From NCBI RefSeq assembly GCF_019312595.1, contig NZ_JAHWDQ010000003.1:1-64000 (forward strand): DNA of 64,000 nt, read 5' to 3'. The position numbers were made by a program, and so were the translations under genes. Below are positions 18,388 through 31,714 of this stretch, piece after piece (positions within the stretch are counted from its first letter, which is position 1; every line of letters begins with the position of its first letter). The notes below the pieces were generated by a model. That model did no database searches. It was not told where the DNA came from and saw nothing but the letters and a program-made list of their open reading frames with translations. Source of the DNA: Zhongshania aquimaris (lineage in GTDB: Bacteria; Pseudomonadota; Gammaproteobacteria; Pseudomonadales; Spongiibacteraceae).

Positions 18388-18980
18388 CTGTGCTGCGCTA
18401 AGCGGACTCAGGGTAAGGCGCTAAATTAATTTAATAAAGGTACGCATGCAGTAACCTGACCTTTGGTTAATCGAAACTCTCTCTGCCAACTGGCTCTTGG
18501 TTTAGCCAACTCTGCTCTTCATCGCTGAGACCAAAATCGTCCGTAACTAGGTCTGTGGAGTTGAAAAACGAATCCCATGGACCATTTTCGTCAGGATTAT
18601 CGGTCGTTGTCTGATTATGAGTCTGATTTTTGCCACGATTCATGGAGGGCACCTTGTCAGATTAAAGCCGTATGTATTTTATGGCACTGCGAAAAAAGTT
18701 TTCCTAAACATCCTTGGAGAACCTAATCTCGATTACCCCCTTATAATTCAATGAGATAACCAGGATTCCAAAATATGATGGTGGGCTAAACTATTCAGTA
18801 CCCTCAGCTTATTAACGGTACGATACTTCGCTGGCAAAGGTTCAAAACACCAAGTTTAAACTTTTATGTATAATCGTACTCAAGGTAGAAGAAAGGTATT
18901 CCTAGAAGGAATAATTCATCTTGTTTTAATAACCAAAAATAGGATTTTGTGTAAAGTACGATACGCACAAATTTTAACCA
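18388..18980. other. Sparse region with GTACGATAC repeats before the SprT-like gene
   Basis: Besides one doubtful small reading frame, this stretch carries direct repeats GTACGATAC at 18818-18826 and 18956-18964, and an inverted related copy (ATAATCGTAC) near 18870. These could be binding sites, a resolution site or promoter operators for the SprT-like gene. No other coding sequence is convincing. Confidence 0.4.
18467..18652 (-). CDS. Doubtful small hydrophilic protein
   Basis: A 61-residue frame with an ATG start, very rich in Asn, Asp, Thr and Glu, ending GRESFD. There is no hydrophobic segment or motif. It could be a small acidic protein of the mobile element or a chance frame; I list it only because the codons look ordinary and the neighbourhood is otherwise empty. 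Confidence 0.25.
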   Translation of the reverse strand: MPSMNRGKNQTHNQTTTDNPDENGPWDSFFNSTDLVTDDFGLSDEEQSWLNQEPVGRESFD

Positions 18981-19778
18981 ATGGCTGAAATCAGCGAAGA
19001 AACATATAAGATTTTTGAGACTGCCTACGCGTTCTTTAATGCTAGGCTTTTTGAAGGTGCTTTGCCGAAATGCCTTATTACCTTCCAAAGGCAAAGCCGA
19101 CTTATGGGCTATGTTTCCTTTAATCGATGGAAAAATAAGCAACATGAATCCATCGATGAACTTGCGATAAACCCAGAATATTTCGCCAATTTTCCGTTAA
19201 CGGAAATCCTTCAGACATTATGCCACGAAATGACCCACGTATGGCAAGCCCACTTTGGGTCGCCCACGAGAAATGGATACCACAACCAAGAGTGGTCAAG
19301 AAAGATGATTTCACTTGGTTTAATGCCATCATCAACAGGCAAACCTGGCGGAAAGACGGTTGGCCAAGGAATGCTAGACTATGTCATCGAAGGTGGACTT
19401 TTTGAAAGCGCCGTAAAAGATATAATCCGAGAAGGTTTTGAACTGATTTGGTTTGATACCGTTTCAATTATCCCAAAACCCCCATCACAAACGGCTTCAA
19501 AAAATGTATCTCTATCTTCCGTGGCGGCGGATACATTGAGTGTAAGTTCAAATCATGTGAAAGAAATTGACTTGGGCGTGGATATGGATGCTTTTACAAC
19601 AGCCATAGAACAGTCTTTACTCAGCGATCTCCCCTGCGAAATCGTGACGTCCCGGCCAAAAAAAGCTTCAAGTAAGACTAAGTACTATTGTACGAATTGT
19701 TTTTCTCAGGTTTGGGGAAAATCAGGGCTAAATATTGTTTGCGGCACTTGCATTAAACCATATATACAAGATACGTAA
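18981..19778 (+). CDS. SprT-like zinc metallopeptidase
   Basis: A 265-residue SprT/Spartan-type protein. The zinc site HEMTH is at residues 82-86, followed by the expected downstream His region (YHNQEW). A C-terminal zinc ribbon has Cys237, Cys240, Cys254 and Cys257. Between them is a low-complexity Ser/Val linker (~160-230). SprT-like proteins cleave proteins crosslinked to DNA. Here it is a passenger on a mobile element, converging on the Tn3 transposase gene with only ten bases between the stops. A role in dealing with transposase- or recombinase-DNA complexes is speculation. Confidence 0.85.
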   Translation: MAEISEETYKIFETAYAFFNARLFEGALPKCLITFQRQSRLMGYVSFNRWKNKQHESIDELAINPEYFANFPLTEILQTLCHEMTHVWQAHFGSPTRNGYHNQEWSRKMISLGLMPSSTGKPGGKTVGQGMLDYVIEGGLFESAVKDIIREGFELIWFDTVSIIPKPPSQTASKNVSLSSVAADTLSVSSNHVKEIDLGVDMDAFTTAIEQSLLSDLPCEIVTSRPKKASSKTKYYCTNCFSQVWGKSGLNIVCGTCIKPYIQDT

Positions 19779-19788
19779 CTAAAACCCA

Positions 19789-22758
19789 TCATGCATTCAA
19801 TATATTAAGCGACAAATCCAAAATAGACGGCAGCTTAATTATATCGTCCAGAGAGTACTCGCCATTAAAGACTAAATGCCCCCAGGCAACCGGTGAGATC
19901 TTTTTTAACATCTCTATGTAAAGCTCCTTTTTCTCCCTTTCGAATCTCGTAAGCGCGTTGGACAAGAGAGCAGAATTATAAAAAATAATACAATTTGCAA
20001 GCAGCCGAGCGCATGAATACCAAATATCAATTTCTCTGTCACCTTGTCCGCGAAAATTAGATTGCCCATTCACTTTCGAAATTGCCCTTTGTAATTGATG
20101 ATACGCTTCTCCCCTGTTCAACGCTTTCTGTACATATCGCTTTAAATTATCGTCGTCAATGTACTCTAAAAGGTAAATAGCTTTGACTAACCTGTCATAT
20201 TCTCGTAAGGCATCCAGCATCCGATCAGATTCTGTTGATCGAGATATTTTTTTAACAATTTCATATTGACGAACTTCTTTTTGATGTAATGAAATGCATA
20301 TTCGTTGAGTATGCTTCCAGCCTTCTATGATCTTTTTATCATCAATCGGCTTCGCTAATTCAATGGAGAATCCATTTTCTGTTTCGCTAACGGAGAACAG
20401 TTTATCAAGTTCACTACCAACATCTTTGTAGCGCGGGGCAAAAGTCCAGCCAAATAAATCTAACAGTGCGAAGTTACATTTGTTTGTTCCATGTGTGTCC
20501 GTAGAGAGAACATCTGGTTGTAGCTGACTAGCATTATTATAAAGAAGATCAAAGGTATAGTGAGACTCGTGATGATTCAGAGGCATGATCTCAATGTTTA
20601 CTGGGACGTGGTTTATCGATAGTGTAAGTGCTGACAGTCCTTTTCCTTTCCCAAAATCTTTGCTTGAATAGCGTGTTCGAACTGTATTCCTCTTAGATCC
20701 AAATTTTTGACCATCAATACTCCCATGAAGAACATCGGGTCGAAAGTTGTAATATTTAAATATTTCCAACTTTGATATTTCGTCACTTATACAATCTGCC
20801 GCATTTCCTAATGCTGGCTCCCTAAAATAATTTGCTTCGAAATTTTTGAGTTCATCGTATGAAAATGGACAAAGATCCGCCATTTTATGAACACCAAGTC
20901 GAGTCGCATTTGCAATTAAACAAGATATAAATTTTCCGGAAAAATCTGAGTCCTTATGGCGGTACTTCATGTGCTTTATTCTATCGTAGAAACCAGTTTC
21001 GCGTGCGACGATTGCGATAACAGACGAAATTCCTTGTTTTGGTAGATTTGAAAAAATCCGATCATTGACCTCATTTCTACCTTTCAGTTGTTTTACAGTC
21101 CACGTTTTTTTACCGCTTGCTGTGGTTAAAATAACTGACTCATTCTCTCTGCTATTGATTCGCTCAACCACCCTCCTTTTTAGCGTATTAAATTGTTCAC
21201 GCTTCATAGCAAGCAGTTCTTCTATTGGCATATCGAGATTCGCTGAGTTGATTGCCTCAATCATGGTATCGCCGTCATTTTCGAACAAATCAATATCAAC
21301 AAGAGATTCCACTAAGGGGGAAAATTCGGAGCTGTTTTCTACTCCCCAATGTGATTTATAGAGGCGACTAGCAATTAAACGATAGGTATAATACTCCGCT
21401 CTGTGTGGAATAAGCGTTTTATCATCATTATATATATGCACTCTATTCTTCTTATAGATCAACCTATCATCAAACGTAATGCATCTATTTTCGGTTTCCA
21501 AGTCGAATTTTAACTTCAGGGTTTGATTGAACAAAGCCAGCTTGCTGGAGGGCTCAACGAACTTTAAGAAAGTAAATAATTTCCTAATAATTCTAAGGCT
21601 TTTCCCTTGTATTGAATCAATGTATTCCCAATAATACATTTCTTCATCAACGTCTATAGACTTGAGGTATTTTGCGACAATTTCTCTCTGATTTGATGGC
21701 AAAATCACTTCTGCTTTGTTTCTTAGGTCATTGTTAGTTACTGATTCATCACCGTGGAGATCTAAAACTCCACCAACTTTAATCATTAGGTCGGCCATAC
21801 CTTCACGTTCACTGATTATCCTTTTTTTTACATATTCCCTCGCGGATGAGTGAGTGGTTGTGTAATGAAAGTAGAAAGCTGACACGAAATAATCAGTTAT
21901 ATCCATAAATCTTTGACATACAAAGCATGAAAAATATAGATAAAAATTTAACTGATCAGACCTTTTGTGTTCCCATGCATCGTGGTAGTTGAATAATGCA
22001 GCATAGTGTTCAATGGCTGGCTTCGATAATTTCAGCACGGAAACCAGCATTTTAACGTCTTCATATATTTCTCTTAGACAATCATATGCTCTTGCTTCCT
22101 TGTTAATCTGAGATGGTCTAAAGTCGGTTGCCTGATATCGAATTGCATCAAATACATCTTTGGAATTTGGATCGTTGAGTAATCTTAGAAATATACTCTT
22201 TGTATTTTCGGTTAGATGATTTTTAACCAGCTCTTTAATTCTGGATTTTTCTAAATTAGTAACATCCGAGATAACCATATTAATTATACGGTAAGATGGT
22301 CGTTCAATGTTTTGGTGAGCAAGCCAATCTAATGCTTGGTCAAGTAACTCTCGCGGATCCAGCTTAGTTCTTACCTCTTGGGCAAGGTATGTCTGTAATT
22401 TTTCTTTTTCACTCAAATCAAATGAATTTATTCCAACGGCAGAAAAAATTCTGCTATAGATGTTAGATTTTCTAGCTGCCGATAAAGGTACAAGCTCTCT
22501 CGCCAATCCTGGATAGTACTTTTTAACTATATGTTTCAAATCGGGCTCTGATCTTGTTGGATCAAACTGAATTTTTATAGGTTTTAATCTGAAATAGCCA
22601 AGTAAGAGCCGATAATAGACTTGGATATCAACTGACTCTCGCTTTTTTATGAAAGAAAGTTCTTTGTCATCTAGCGAAAATTCGTAATCTTGGCTCTCTG
22701 CACTGATAGCTGGCGAGGCGTGATACTCGACGATTTCTTCTTCTGTTAATATCTTCAT
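19789..22758 (-). CDS. tnpA: Tn3-family transposase TnpA
   Basis: A 989-residue transposase of the Tn3 family, full length for the group. The N-terminal DUF4158-type DNA-binding region covers ~1-170. The catalytic core has the DDE residues in HGSIDGQKF, LSTDTHGTN and NRGEAYHQL, each in its family context (for example ARLLANCIIFYN after the last). The ATG at 22758 was chosen; an upstream start only adds ten atypical residues. Base composition is clearly more AT-rich than the flanking metal genes, a sign of separate origin. One probable terminal repeat is present 320 bases upstream (23079-23116); no matching left end was found. Confidence 0.94.
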   Translation of the reverse strand: MKILTEEEIVEYHASPAISAESQDYEFSLDDKELSFIKKRESVDIQVYYRLLLGYFRLKPIKIQFDPTRSEPDLKHIVKKYYPGLARELVPLSAARKSNIYSRIFSAVGINSFDLSEKEKLQTYLAQEVRTKLDPRELLDQALDWLAHQNIERPSYRIINMVISDVTNLEKSRIKELVKNHLTENTKSIFLRLLNDPNSKDVFDAIRYQATDFRPSQINKEARAYDCLREIYEDVKMLVSVLKLSKPAIEHYAALFNYHDAWEHKRSDQLNFYLYFSCFVCQRFMDITDYFVSAFYFHYTTTHSSAREYVKKRIISEREGMADLMIKVGGVLDLHGDESVTNNDLRNKAEVILPSNQREIVAKYLKSIDVDEEMYYWEYIDSIQGKSLRIIRKLFTFLKFVEPSSKLALFNQTLKLKFDLETENRCITFDDRLIYKKNRVHIYNDDKTLIPHRAEYYTYRLIASRLYKSHWGVENSSEFSPLVESLVDIDLFENDGDTMIEAINSANLDMPIEELLAMKREQFNTLKRRVVERINSRENESVILTTASGKKTWTVKQLKGRNEVNDRIFSNLPKQGISSVIAIVARETGFYDRIKHMKYRHKDSDFSGKFISCLIANATRLGVHKMADLCPFSYDELKNFEANYFREPALGNAADCISDEISKLEIFKYYNFRPDVLHGSIDGQKFGSKRNTVRTRYSSKDFGKGKGLSALTLSINHVPVNIEIMPLNHHESHYTFDLLYNNASQLQPDVLSTDTHGTNKCNFALLDLFGWTFAPRYKDVGSELDKLFSVSETENGFSIELAKPIDDKKIIEGWKHTQRICISLHQKEVRQYEIVKKISRSTESDRMLDALREYDRLVKAIYLLEYIDDDNLKRYVQKALNRGEAYHQLQRAISKVNGQSNFRGQGDREIDIWYSCARLLANCIIFYNSALLSNALTRFEREKKELYIEMLKKISPVAWGHLVFNGEYSLDDIIKLPSILDLSLNILNA

Positions 22759-23078
22759 AACAATACAACCTAAAAAATTTTGGGACACACATACCAGAGA
22801 GAACTTGAGTCATGATTACTTATCAAGCAGCAATTGTATAAAGCAATCGAGAAAAAGACAGGTAGGGAGGTTATAAGCACGACAAAATATCAAGAAAAAC
22901 AGGAAGTTAGGGATTTGGTCAATTCTACGAGTGCATGATAATCAGGCAAAGCTCGGCTGACGTCATCACTTCGTTGCCTCCCAATCCGCGGGGCGCGGGC
23001 CGATGCCTCCTAATATCGAGTGTAGCAAAGCGTATCTAAACAGATGATCCTAAAGCATGACCATGTTCCACGAATATG
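22759..23078. other. Upstream region of the Tn3 transposase
   Basis: About 320 bases between tnpA and the candidate inverted repeat. It should hold the tnpA promoter. A GC-rich patch near 22980-23010 (CCGCGGGGCGCGGGCC) breaks the AT-rich background. No gene recognised. Confidence 0.4.
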
Positions 23079-23116
23079 TTTCACGGAATAATGTGGTAAG
23101 AAGTGGCTAGCACCCC
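23079..23116 (-). repeat. Candidate right terminal inverted repeat of the Tn3 element
   Basis: Reading inward from 23116 the minus strand begins GGGGTGCTAGCCACTTC, and Tn3-family ends start GGGG and are about 38 bp. The base at 23116/23117 is exactly where similarity of the truncated recombinase to the complete copy stops, so this marks the insertion junction. No partner repeat is found near the other end. Confidence 0.5.
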
Positions 23117-23435
23117 ATATCCAAGATAAGGGTGGCTGCCAGCAAAAATCCGCATATTCGAGGATGTCAGTTTTTCGGTATTCATCTATGGGCTTATCCT
23201 TGATGAGAAACGCCCAGAGTAAAAACTTCTCTGTTTCTGATCGAAATCGTGTGTATGTGTGTTCGGATTTGTTTCGGCCGATATAGGATAGAAATTCCTG
23301 ACCCCAGCGCCACGCTTTAAATTTCCATTGATTGGTATCGGTTAACAATGCGGCAAGATCGGGAAACTCGTCAATACGTACAGCTTTAAGATCCTTGTAT
23401 ATTGGATAAAGAGGAACCGGTCTAGGAATAGCCAT
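23117..23435 (-). pseudogene. Recombinase gene truncated by the Tn3 element
   Basis: The first ~106 residues closely match the complete recombinase at 17155 (same MAIP-PVPLYP start, GQEFLSYIGRNKSEHT block, ILEYADFCW block), on the opposite strand. Similarity ends after PPLSWI, exactly at the Tn3 inverted repeat; the frame then runs into unrelated sequence to 23010. All catalytic residues are lost. The C-terminal half is not found elsewhere in the window. The two copies are diverged at many third positions, so this is not a recent duplication. Confidence 0.88.
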
Positions 23436-23505
23436 GATGTGTCCTGAAGTATGGATATCAGTGTGTTTAGTCGAATACCCACTATAACAGCCCTTCCCTC
23501 TAATT

Positions 23506-23525
23506 CCAATACGTCACAGTATCGG
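23506..23525 (-). promoter_or_regulatory. Second copy of the recombinase-associated 20-bp dyad
   Basis: On the minus strand CCGATAC-TGTGAC-GTATTGG, 70 bases before the truncated recombinase start. Arms are identical to the copy at 17062-17081 while the spacer differs in one base. Confidence 0.5.
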
Positions 23526-23713
23526 AAATAGTATAGGTGATGAAACGCTTCCCGCCTAAACGGCTCGGCCCTATTTCGTTAGACCTATTCCCACCCGAAA
23601 TTGTAAACATTCACCCTCCCGCGAAATCAAGGCGTCACTATTCCCAGATTCAGCTTACGGTAAAGATACCGATAACCTGCAAAGGGTGCATTTAGGATTC
23701 TTCACCAAGTTTT

Positions 23714-23730
23714 CTTAAGGGTACCTTAAG
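23714..23730 (+). promoter_or_regulatory. PmrA (BasR) box upstream of the phosphoethanolamine transferase
   Basis: CTTAAG-GGTAC-CTTAAG: two half-sites with the exact 5-bp spacing of the PmrA box, 87 bases before the start codon. The whole lies in a 9-3-9 palindrome (23712-23732). This predicts control by a PmrAB-type system, which is not encoded in the window. Confidence 0.75.
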
Positions 23731-23816
23731 AATCAAAGTCTAACGTTACGTATCTTGACCGAATGTGGTCTCGCAAAATCGTTTTTGCCGACTCTCATTA
23801 AAGAGAAGCTATAACA

Positions 23817-25424
23817 ATGCACTTTGGCCGCCGCCTAACTTCACATCAGCTATTGATTACCGTCGCCTTATTTCTAGCGCTAAGCGCAAACACCACGTTC
23901 TTTCAGAACATGCTGCAGATATACCCTTTGCAGGACAATACTGGCTTTCTTCTGTCAGTGTTCATTCTGCTTTTTTGTGCCCTTTTATTTATGCTCTCGC
24001 TGTTCAGTTTGATCATGCCGAGTAAATATGTGGCCATCCTCTTTATCAGTGTTGCTGCGTTCAGCGCCTACTTTTCCGACCGATACGGTACGGTTATTGA
24101 CGGTGAAATGATACGCAATATAATCGAGACCGACATGTCAGAAACCGTCGATTTGATTACCTGGGGATTGATGTCGAGAGTCTTTTTACTAGGCTTGCTG
24201 CCTGCCATTATTGTCTTTCGTCTCCGCCCCCAGAAAGTGAAGCTCCGGCGCTACTTAGCTGTGCACGCCTTAGTCATCGGCGTGTCGCTATGTGTGGCCG
24301 CGGCGTGCGTACTCAGCTCTAGCAGCCAGTACGCTAGTTTCTTCAGAGAACATAAATCTGTTCGATATTACGTCACGCCCGCCTATCCAATTTATTCGGC
24401 TTTGCAATTTGCAGCGAGTTTCACCCATATCGACACAGACCGACCTTTGACGTCACTCGACGCCATATCTAGTATTCTGGAAGACGAAGCTGAACACAAA
24501 GAACTTATTATCCTCGTCGTTGGGGAAACTGCTCGCGCAGACCACTTTTCCTTGAATGGATATTCGCGCGGAACCAACCCTTTATTAGCGAAAGAAAGTC
24601 GTATCATCAGCTATAGCCGCATCCAATCCTGCGGTACGTCCACCGCGATTTCAGTACCCTGTATGTTCTCTTATTCGGGCCATGACGGCTTTGACGTAGA
24701 AAGCGCTCGAAACACCGAAAATGGCTTAGATTTAATCCAAAAGGCTGGTGTGAAGGTTTTATGGCGAGACAATAACTCGGACTCCAAGGGTGTGGCTGAT
24801 CGTATCCCATTCGAAAATTATCGGACGCCAGACAAAAACCCTATTTGCAACCCAGAATGCCGCGATGAAGGGATGCTCGATGGTTTACAGCAGTATATCC
24901 ATAATCAAAACAGTGACATTCTCATTGTTCTCCACCAAATGGGGAGCCACGGCCCCGCCTATTTTCAGCGCTACCCACCAGAGTTCGAGCGATTCACCCC
25001 AGCATGTCAATCCGCTGAGCTTTCTGAATGCAGCCAAGAGGAAATCATCAATGCCTATGACAACACAATTGTGTATACCGATTATTTTTTATCGAAGGTG
25101 ATCGAATTCCTTAAAGTAAATACCCCAAAATACGAAACCGCAATGTTCTATGTCAGTGACCATGGCGAGTCCTTAGGAGAATCGGGAATCTATCTTCACG
25201 GCATGCCCTATCGTTTTGCTCCTGATGCCCAAACGCATGTGCCCGTAATTGCGTGGATTGGAGAGTCCTCCGACATCGATTACGAAGAATCTAAGCGACT
25301 GAAAGAACTGGACAATACCCACGACGAAGTATTTGACACCCTATTGACTGTTTTTGAAGTAAACACCGACCTTTTACCATCCGCAAAAGACAAGCTCATT
25401 GTTTTGTCAGATGAAGACGAGTGA
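23817..25424 (+). CDS. eptA: EptA/MCR-type lipid A phosphoethanolamine transferase
   Basis: A 535-residue inner-membrane enzyme that moves phosphoethanolamine from phosphatidylethanolamine to lipid A, reducing the surface charge and polymyxin binding. Five membrane helices fill ~10-180. The periplasmic sulfatase-like domain has Glu237 (GETARAD), the nucleophile Thr276 in the CGTSTAISVPCMF block, Asp448-His449 (SDHGESLGE) and His461. Paired Cys residues (CNPEC, SCG ... PCMF) match the disulfides of the family. Start at 23817 with AGAGAAG upstream. The PAP2 gene overlaps its stop, as pap2 follows mcr-1. Whether it gives polymyxin resistance here is not shown. Confidence 0.93.
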   Translation: MHFGRRLTSHQLLITVALFLALSANTTFFQNMLQIYPLQDNTGFLLSVFILLFCALLFMLSLFSLIMPSKYVAILFISVAAFSAYFSDRYGTVIDGEMIRNIIETDMSETVDLITWGLMSRVFLLGLLPAIIVFRLRPQKVKLRRYLAVHALVIGVSLCVAAACVLSSSSQYASFFREHKSVRYYVTPAYPIYSALQFAASFTHIDTDRPLTSLDAISSILEDEAEHKELIILVVGETARADHFSLNGYSRGTNPLLAKESRIISYSRIQSCGTSTAISVPCMFSYSGHDGFDVESARNTENGLDLIQKAGVKVLWRDNNSDSKGVADRIPFENYRTPDKNPICNPECRDEGMLDGLQQYIHNQNSDILIVLHQMGSHGPAYFQRYPPEFERFTPACQSAELSECSQEEIINAYDNTIVYTDYFLSKVIEFLKVNTPKYETAMFYVSDHGESLGESGIYLHGMPYRFAPDAQTHVPVIAWIGESSDIDYEESKRLKELDNTHDEVFDTLLTVFEVNTDLLPSAKDKLIVLSDEDE

Positions 25425-26146
25425 GACTAATGAGCCCCTTAAAGCAAATATTGTGGTCTATTCTCGCGCTGTTCGTGCTGTTGCTTTGTTTTGAGAATAC
25501 GAATCTCGACCTCCTTGTCCAAGACTACTTTTATAACGACAGCGCTCAACAATGGATTTTAGATACCTCGCACCCAGTACTGCACTTTCTTTTATATGAC
25601 GGTGCCAAGGCGGCCGTTATTTGCTGGGAGATACTACTGCTTATTGCGCTGATCTTTTTCAGAAAGAAACCAATCGTGAATGCGTATAGACAGGGAATCA
25701 CTATCGTTTTAATTGCCATCCCCCTGTCGGCAGGCTTGGTGTCAGCCCTTAAAAATTCGACCAATATCGCCTGCCCATACGCTTTATCCCATTACGGCGG
25801 GGATATCCCCTATGTCCGCATTTTTGATCTTTACCCTGTCGGTCTGCGCCCTCAAAAACAACAGCGTTGCTTCCCGGCGGGGCACGCGAGTGCTGGATTT
25901 GCACTCTTGGCGCTGTATTACTTGCCAAAGACCCAAAAGCGGAAAAATCAATTCCTTGCTTTAGCCCTAGGTGCTGGTATGGCGATGGGCACTTACAAAA
26001 TGCTGCTTGGCCACCACTTTATCAGCCACACACTGATCACAATGGTACTGTGCTGGTTAATGGTGAATATCGTCGCCTTATGTACACAGCGATTCTCAAG
26101 CACAGAACCATCTGAATACACGGCTATCAATAGCAAGACAGGCTAA
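25421..26146 (+). CDS. PAP2-family lipid phosphatase
   Basis: A ~240-residue membrane protein with six hydrophobic segments. PAP2 (lipid phosphatase) motifs are recognisable: Lys in ALKNSTNIACP (motif 1), PAGHASAGFALL (PSGH motif 2) and GHHFISHTL (motif 3). Such enzymes act on undecaprenyl pyrophosphate, phosphatidic acid or lipid A 1-phosphate. A GTG at 25421 overlaps the preceding stop as GTGA, while an ATG at 25430 gives a 5-base gap; both are possible. The pairing with a phosphoethanolamine transferase repeats the mcr-1/pap2 and eptA/lpxT-like arrangement. Confidence 0.88.
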   Translation: MRLMSPLKQILWSILALFVLLLCFENTNLDLLVQDYFYNDSAQQWILDTSHPVLHFLLYDGAKAAVICWEILLLIALIFFRKKPIVNAYRQGITIVLIAIPLSAGLVSALKNSTNIACPYALSHYGGDIPYVRIFDLYPVGLRPQKQQRCFPAGHASAGFALLALYYLPKTQKRKNQFLALALGAGMAMGTYKMLLGHHFISHTLITMVLCWLMVNIVALCTQRFSSTEPSEYTAINSKTG

Positions 26147-26242
26147 ACCTGTGTTCAATTGCAATCAAATAACTGAAAGTGCGTTACTACACCCCAAAAC
26201 TGTACGTAATTTGCGAACTGGCAGAAGACTTAAATTGGGGTT

Positions 26243-26264
26243 GGGTAGAGGCCTCCCCCTACCC
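26243..26264. terminator. Hairpin between convergent pap2 and czcA
   Basis: GGGTAGAGG paired with CCCCTACCC (one mismatch) around a 4-base loop. No marked T-run, so an intrinsic terminator is only likely from its position between converging genes. Confidence 0.45.
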
Positions 26265-26278
26265 CGCCCATCTTCTAT

Positions 26279-30339
<4,061 letters not shown>

Positions 30340-30412
30340 ATTGATGTCCTGAAAATGCTTTATCCATACGCTGACAGCGGGTCAATTTCTTTCATTAAGA
30401 CCCGTGTCGAAA

Positions 30413-31684
30413 CTAAAGTGGCTCTGCGATTAATTGTTCGATAATGGCCTGATTTAACGAGGCTGCTGCCGCATTATCGATAAGTGCCCGCTTGGCAGTG
30501 AGTAGTTCTTCTTGCGCGATAATCCAATCTTGATAGCGATAGCGGCCGGCCTGATAGGCTTTCTCTGTATCGCTGAGAATCGAGACCAAGGCGGGAATAA
30601 TGGTCTGCTGATAAACCCTGACCGATTTAGCATGCTGCTGATACTGCGAGTACGCTTCATATAGCTGCACATGGAATTTGGCGAGTCCGTACTGCTTTGA
30701 ATATTCAACCTCGTCGTACGCTGCCCGTGCCGAATTCGTCTCACTAGCGTTGCGTCGGTCGCTAAATAGGGGGATAGATATACCGGCTATCAATGCGTTG
30801 TCGCCAGTCTCCTCAAATCGTCGCACACCGACTTGCCAACTAATATCCGTGGAAGATTGGGTTTGTGCCAAGGCCAACTCGGCTTTTTTCAAACGCGCAT
30901 CACTGGCATATCGGGTGATGAAGGGGGAACGGCTGGCACGCTGGTAAAGATCGCTATAGCTTGGCGGTGAAGTAAAGTTGTAAAGACTGCCATCGACACC
31001 GTCCCAAGCTGGTGAGGTCTCCCGCCAAAAGGAAGCGAGCTTCATCACTAAACGCTGATGGCTTTGCTGTAATCCACTTAAGCGCAACTCGGCTTGAGCT
31101 AGTGCCGCGGCAGCCCGTTTCACCTCTAAGTCAGCGACAGCACCTTGCACTGCCCGCTTCTTAACTACGGTGAGTGTGTGCTTGGCGAGATCGAGCCCCT
31201 CCTTCGCAACGGCTATCATTTCCTGCGCTTTAATCGCCTTTATAAAGTTTGAGGTAAGCGCACCGAGAATATCGAGGGTAAAAATTTTTCGCTCATCTTC
31301 TAATAGCTGCAAGCGAGTAGAAGCAAGAGAAACTCGAGCACTGCGTTTATCGCCTAGTTCCATGACGGATGATAAGGCTAATGTTGTCTCCGCCGATTTA
31401 CTTGATGCGTAGTCGCCACTACCAGCAAAGTTTTCTACTTCAACACTGGCGCTCACGCGCGGTCGTAATTTTTGCGTTGCAAGCTGCGACGCTAGACCTG
31501 ATTGCTTAAGATCATACTGGTGGAGTTGAGGATTCTGCGCGAGGGTTTTTGTAATCGCTGTTGCTAAGCTTATATTTCGATTAGTAGCGTGCGCACAAAT
31601 CGGCGCATTAAACAAGCCGAATACAATCAAGCAAAGTGGTACTAGGCGGCGCGCACGCTCACCTAGGCGGTATGAGGAAGACAT
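30413..31684 (-). CDS. czcC: CzcC-type outer membrane factor
   Basis: A 423-residue TolC-family protein with a signal peptide ending near ICAHA, two OEP repeats and the characteristic GISIPLFSDRRNASETNSAR block in the second. It is the outer-membrane exit of the CzcCBA exporter encoded by the next two genes downstream. A gap of 73 bases separates it from czcB. The upstream spacer holds an 18-bp palindrome. Confidence 0.9.
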   Translation of the reverse strand: MSSSYRLGERARRLVPLCLIVFGLFNAPICAHATNRNISLATAITKTLAQNPQLHQYDLKQSGLASQLATQKLRPRVSASVEVENFAGSGDYASSKSAETTLALSSVMELGDKRSARVSLASTRLQLLEDERKIFTLDILGALTSNFIKAIKAQEMIAVAKEGLDLAKHTLTVVKKRAVQGAVADLEVKRAAAALAQAELRLSGLQQSHQRLVMKLASFWRETSPAWDGVDGSLYNFTSPPSYSDLYQRASRSPFITRYASDARLKKAELALAQTQSSTDISWQVGVRRFEETGDNALIAGISIPLFSDRRNASETNSARAAYDEVEYSKQYGLAKFHVQLYEAYSQYQQHAKSVRVYQQTIIPALVSILSDTEKAYQAGRYRYQDWIIAQEELLTAKRALIDNAAAASLNQAIIEQLIAEPL

Positions 31685-31714
31685 AGCAGTAATTTCCTGT
31701 GCAATAGAATCTGT

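Noticed and set aside
23010-23116. Extension of the truncated recombinase frame to 23010
   Set aside because: This part is in frame only by chance; it reads through the Tn3 end and shows no similarity to the complete recombinase.
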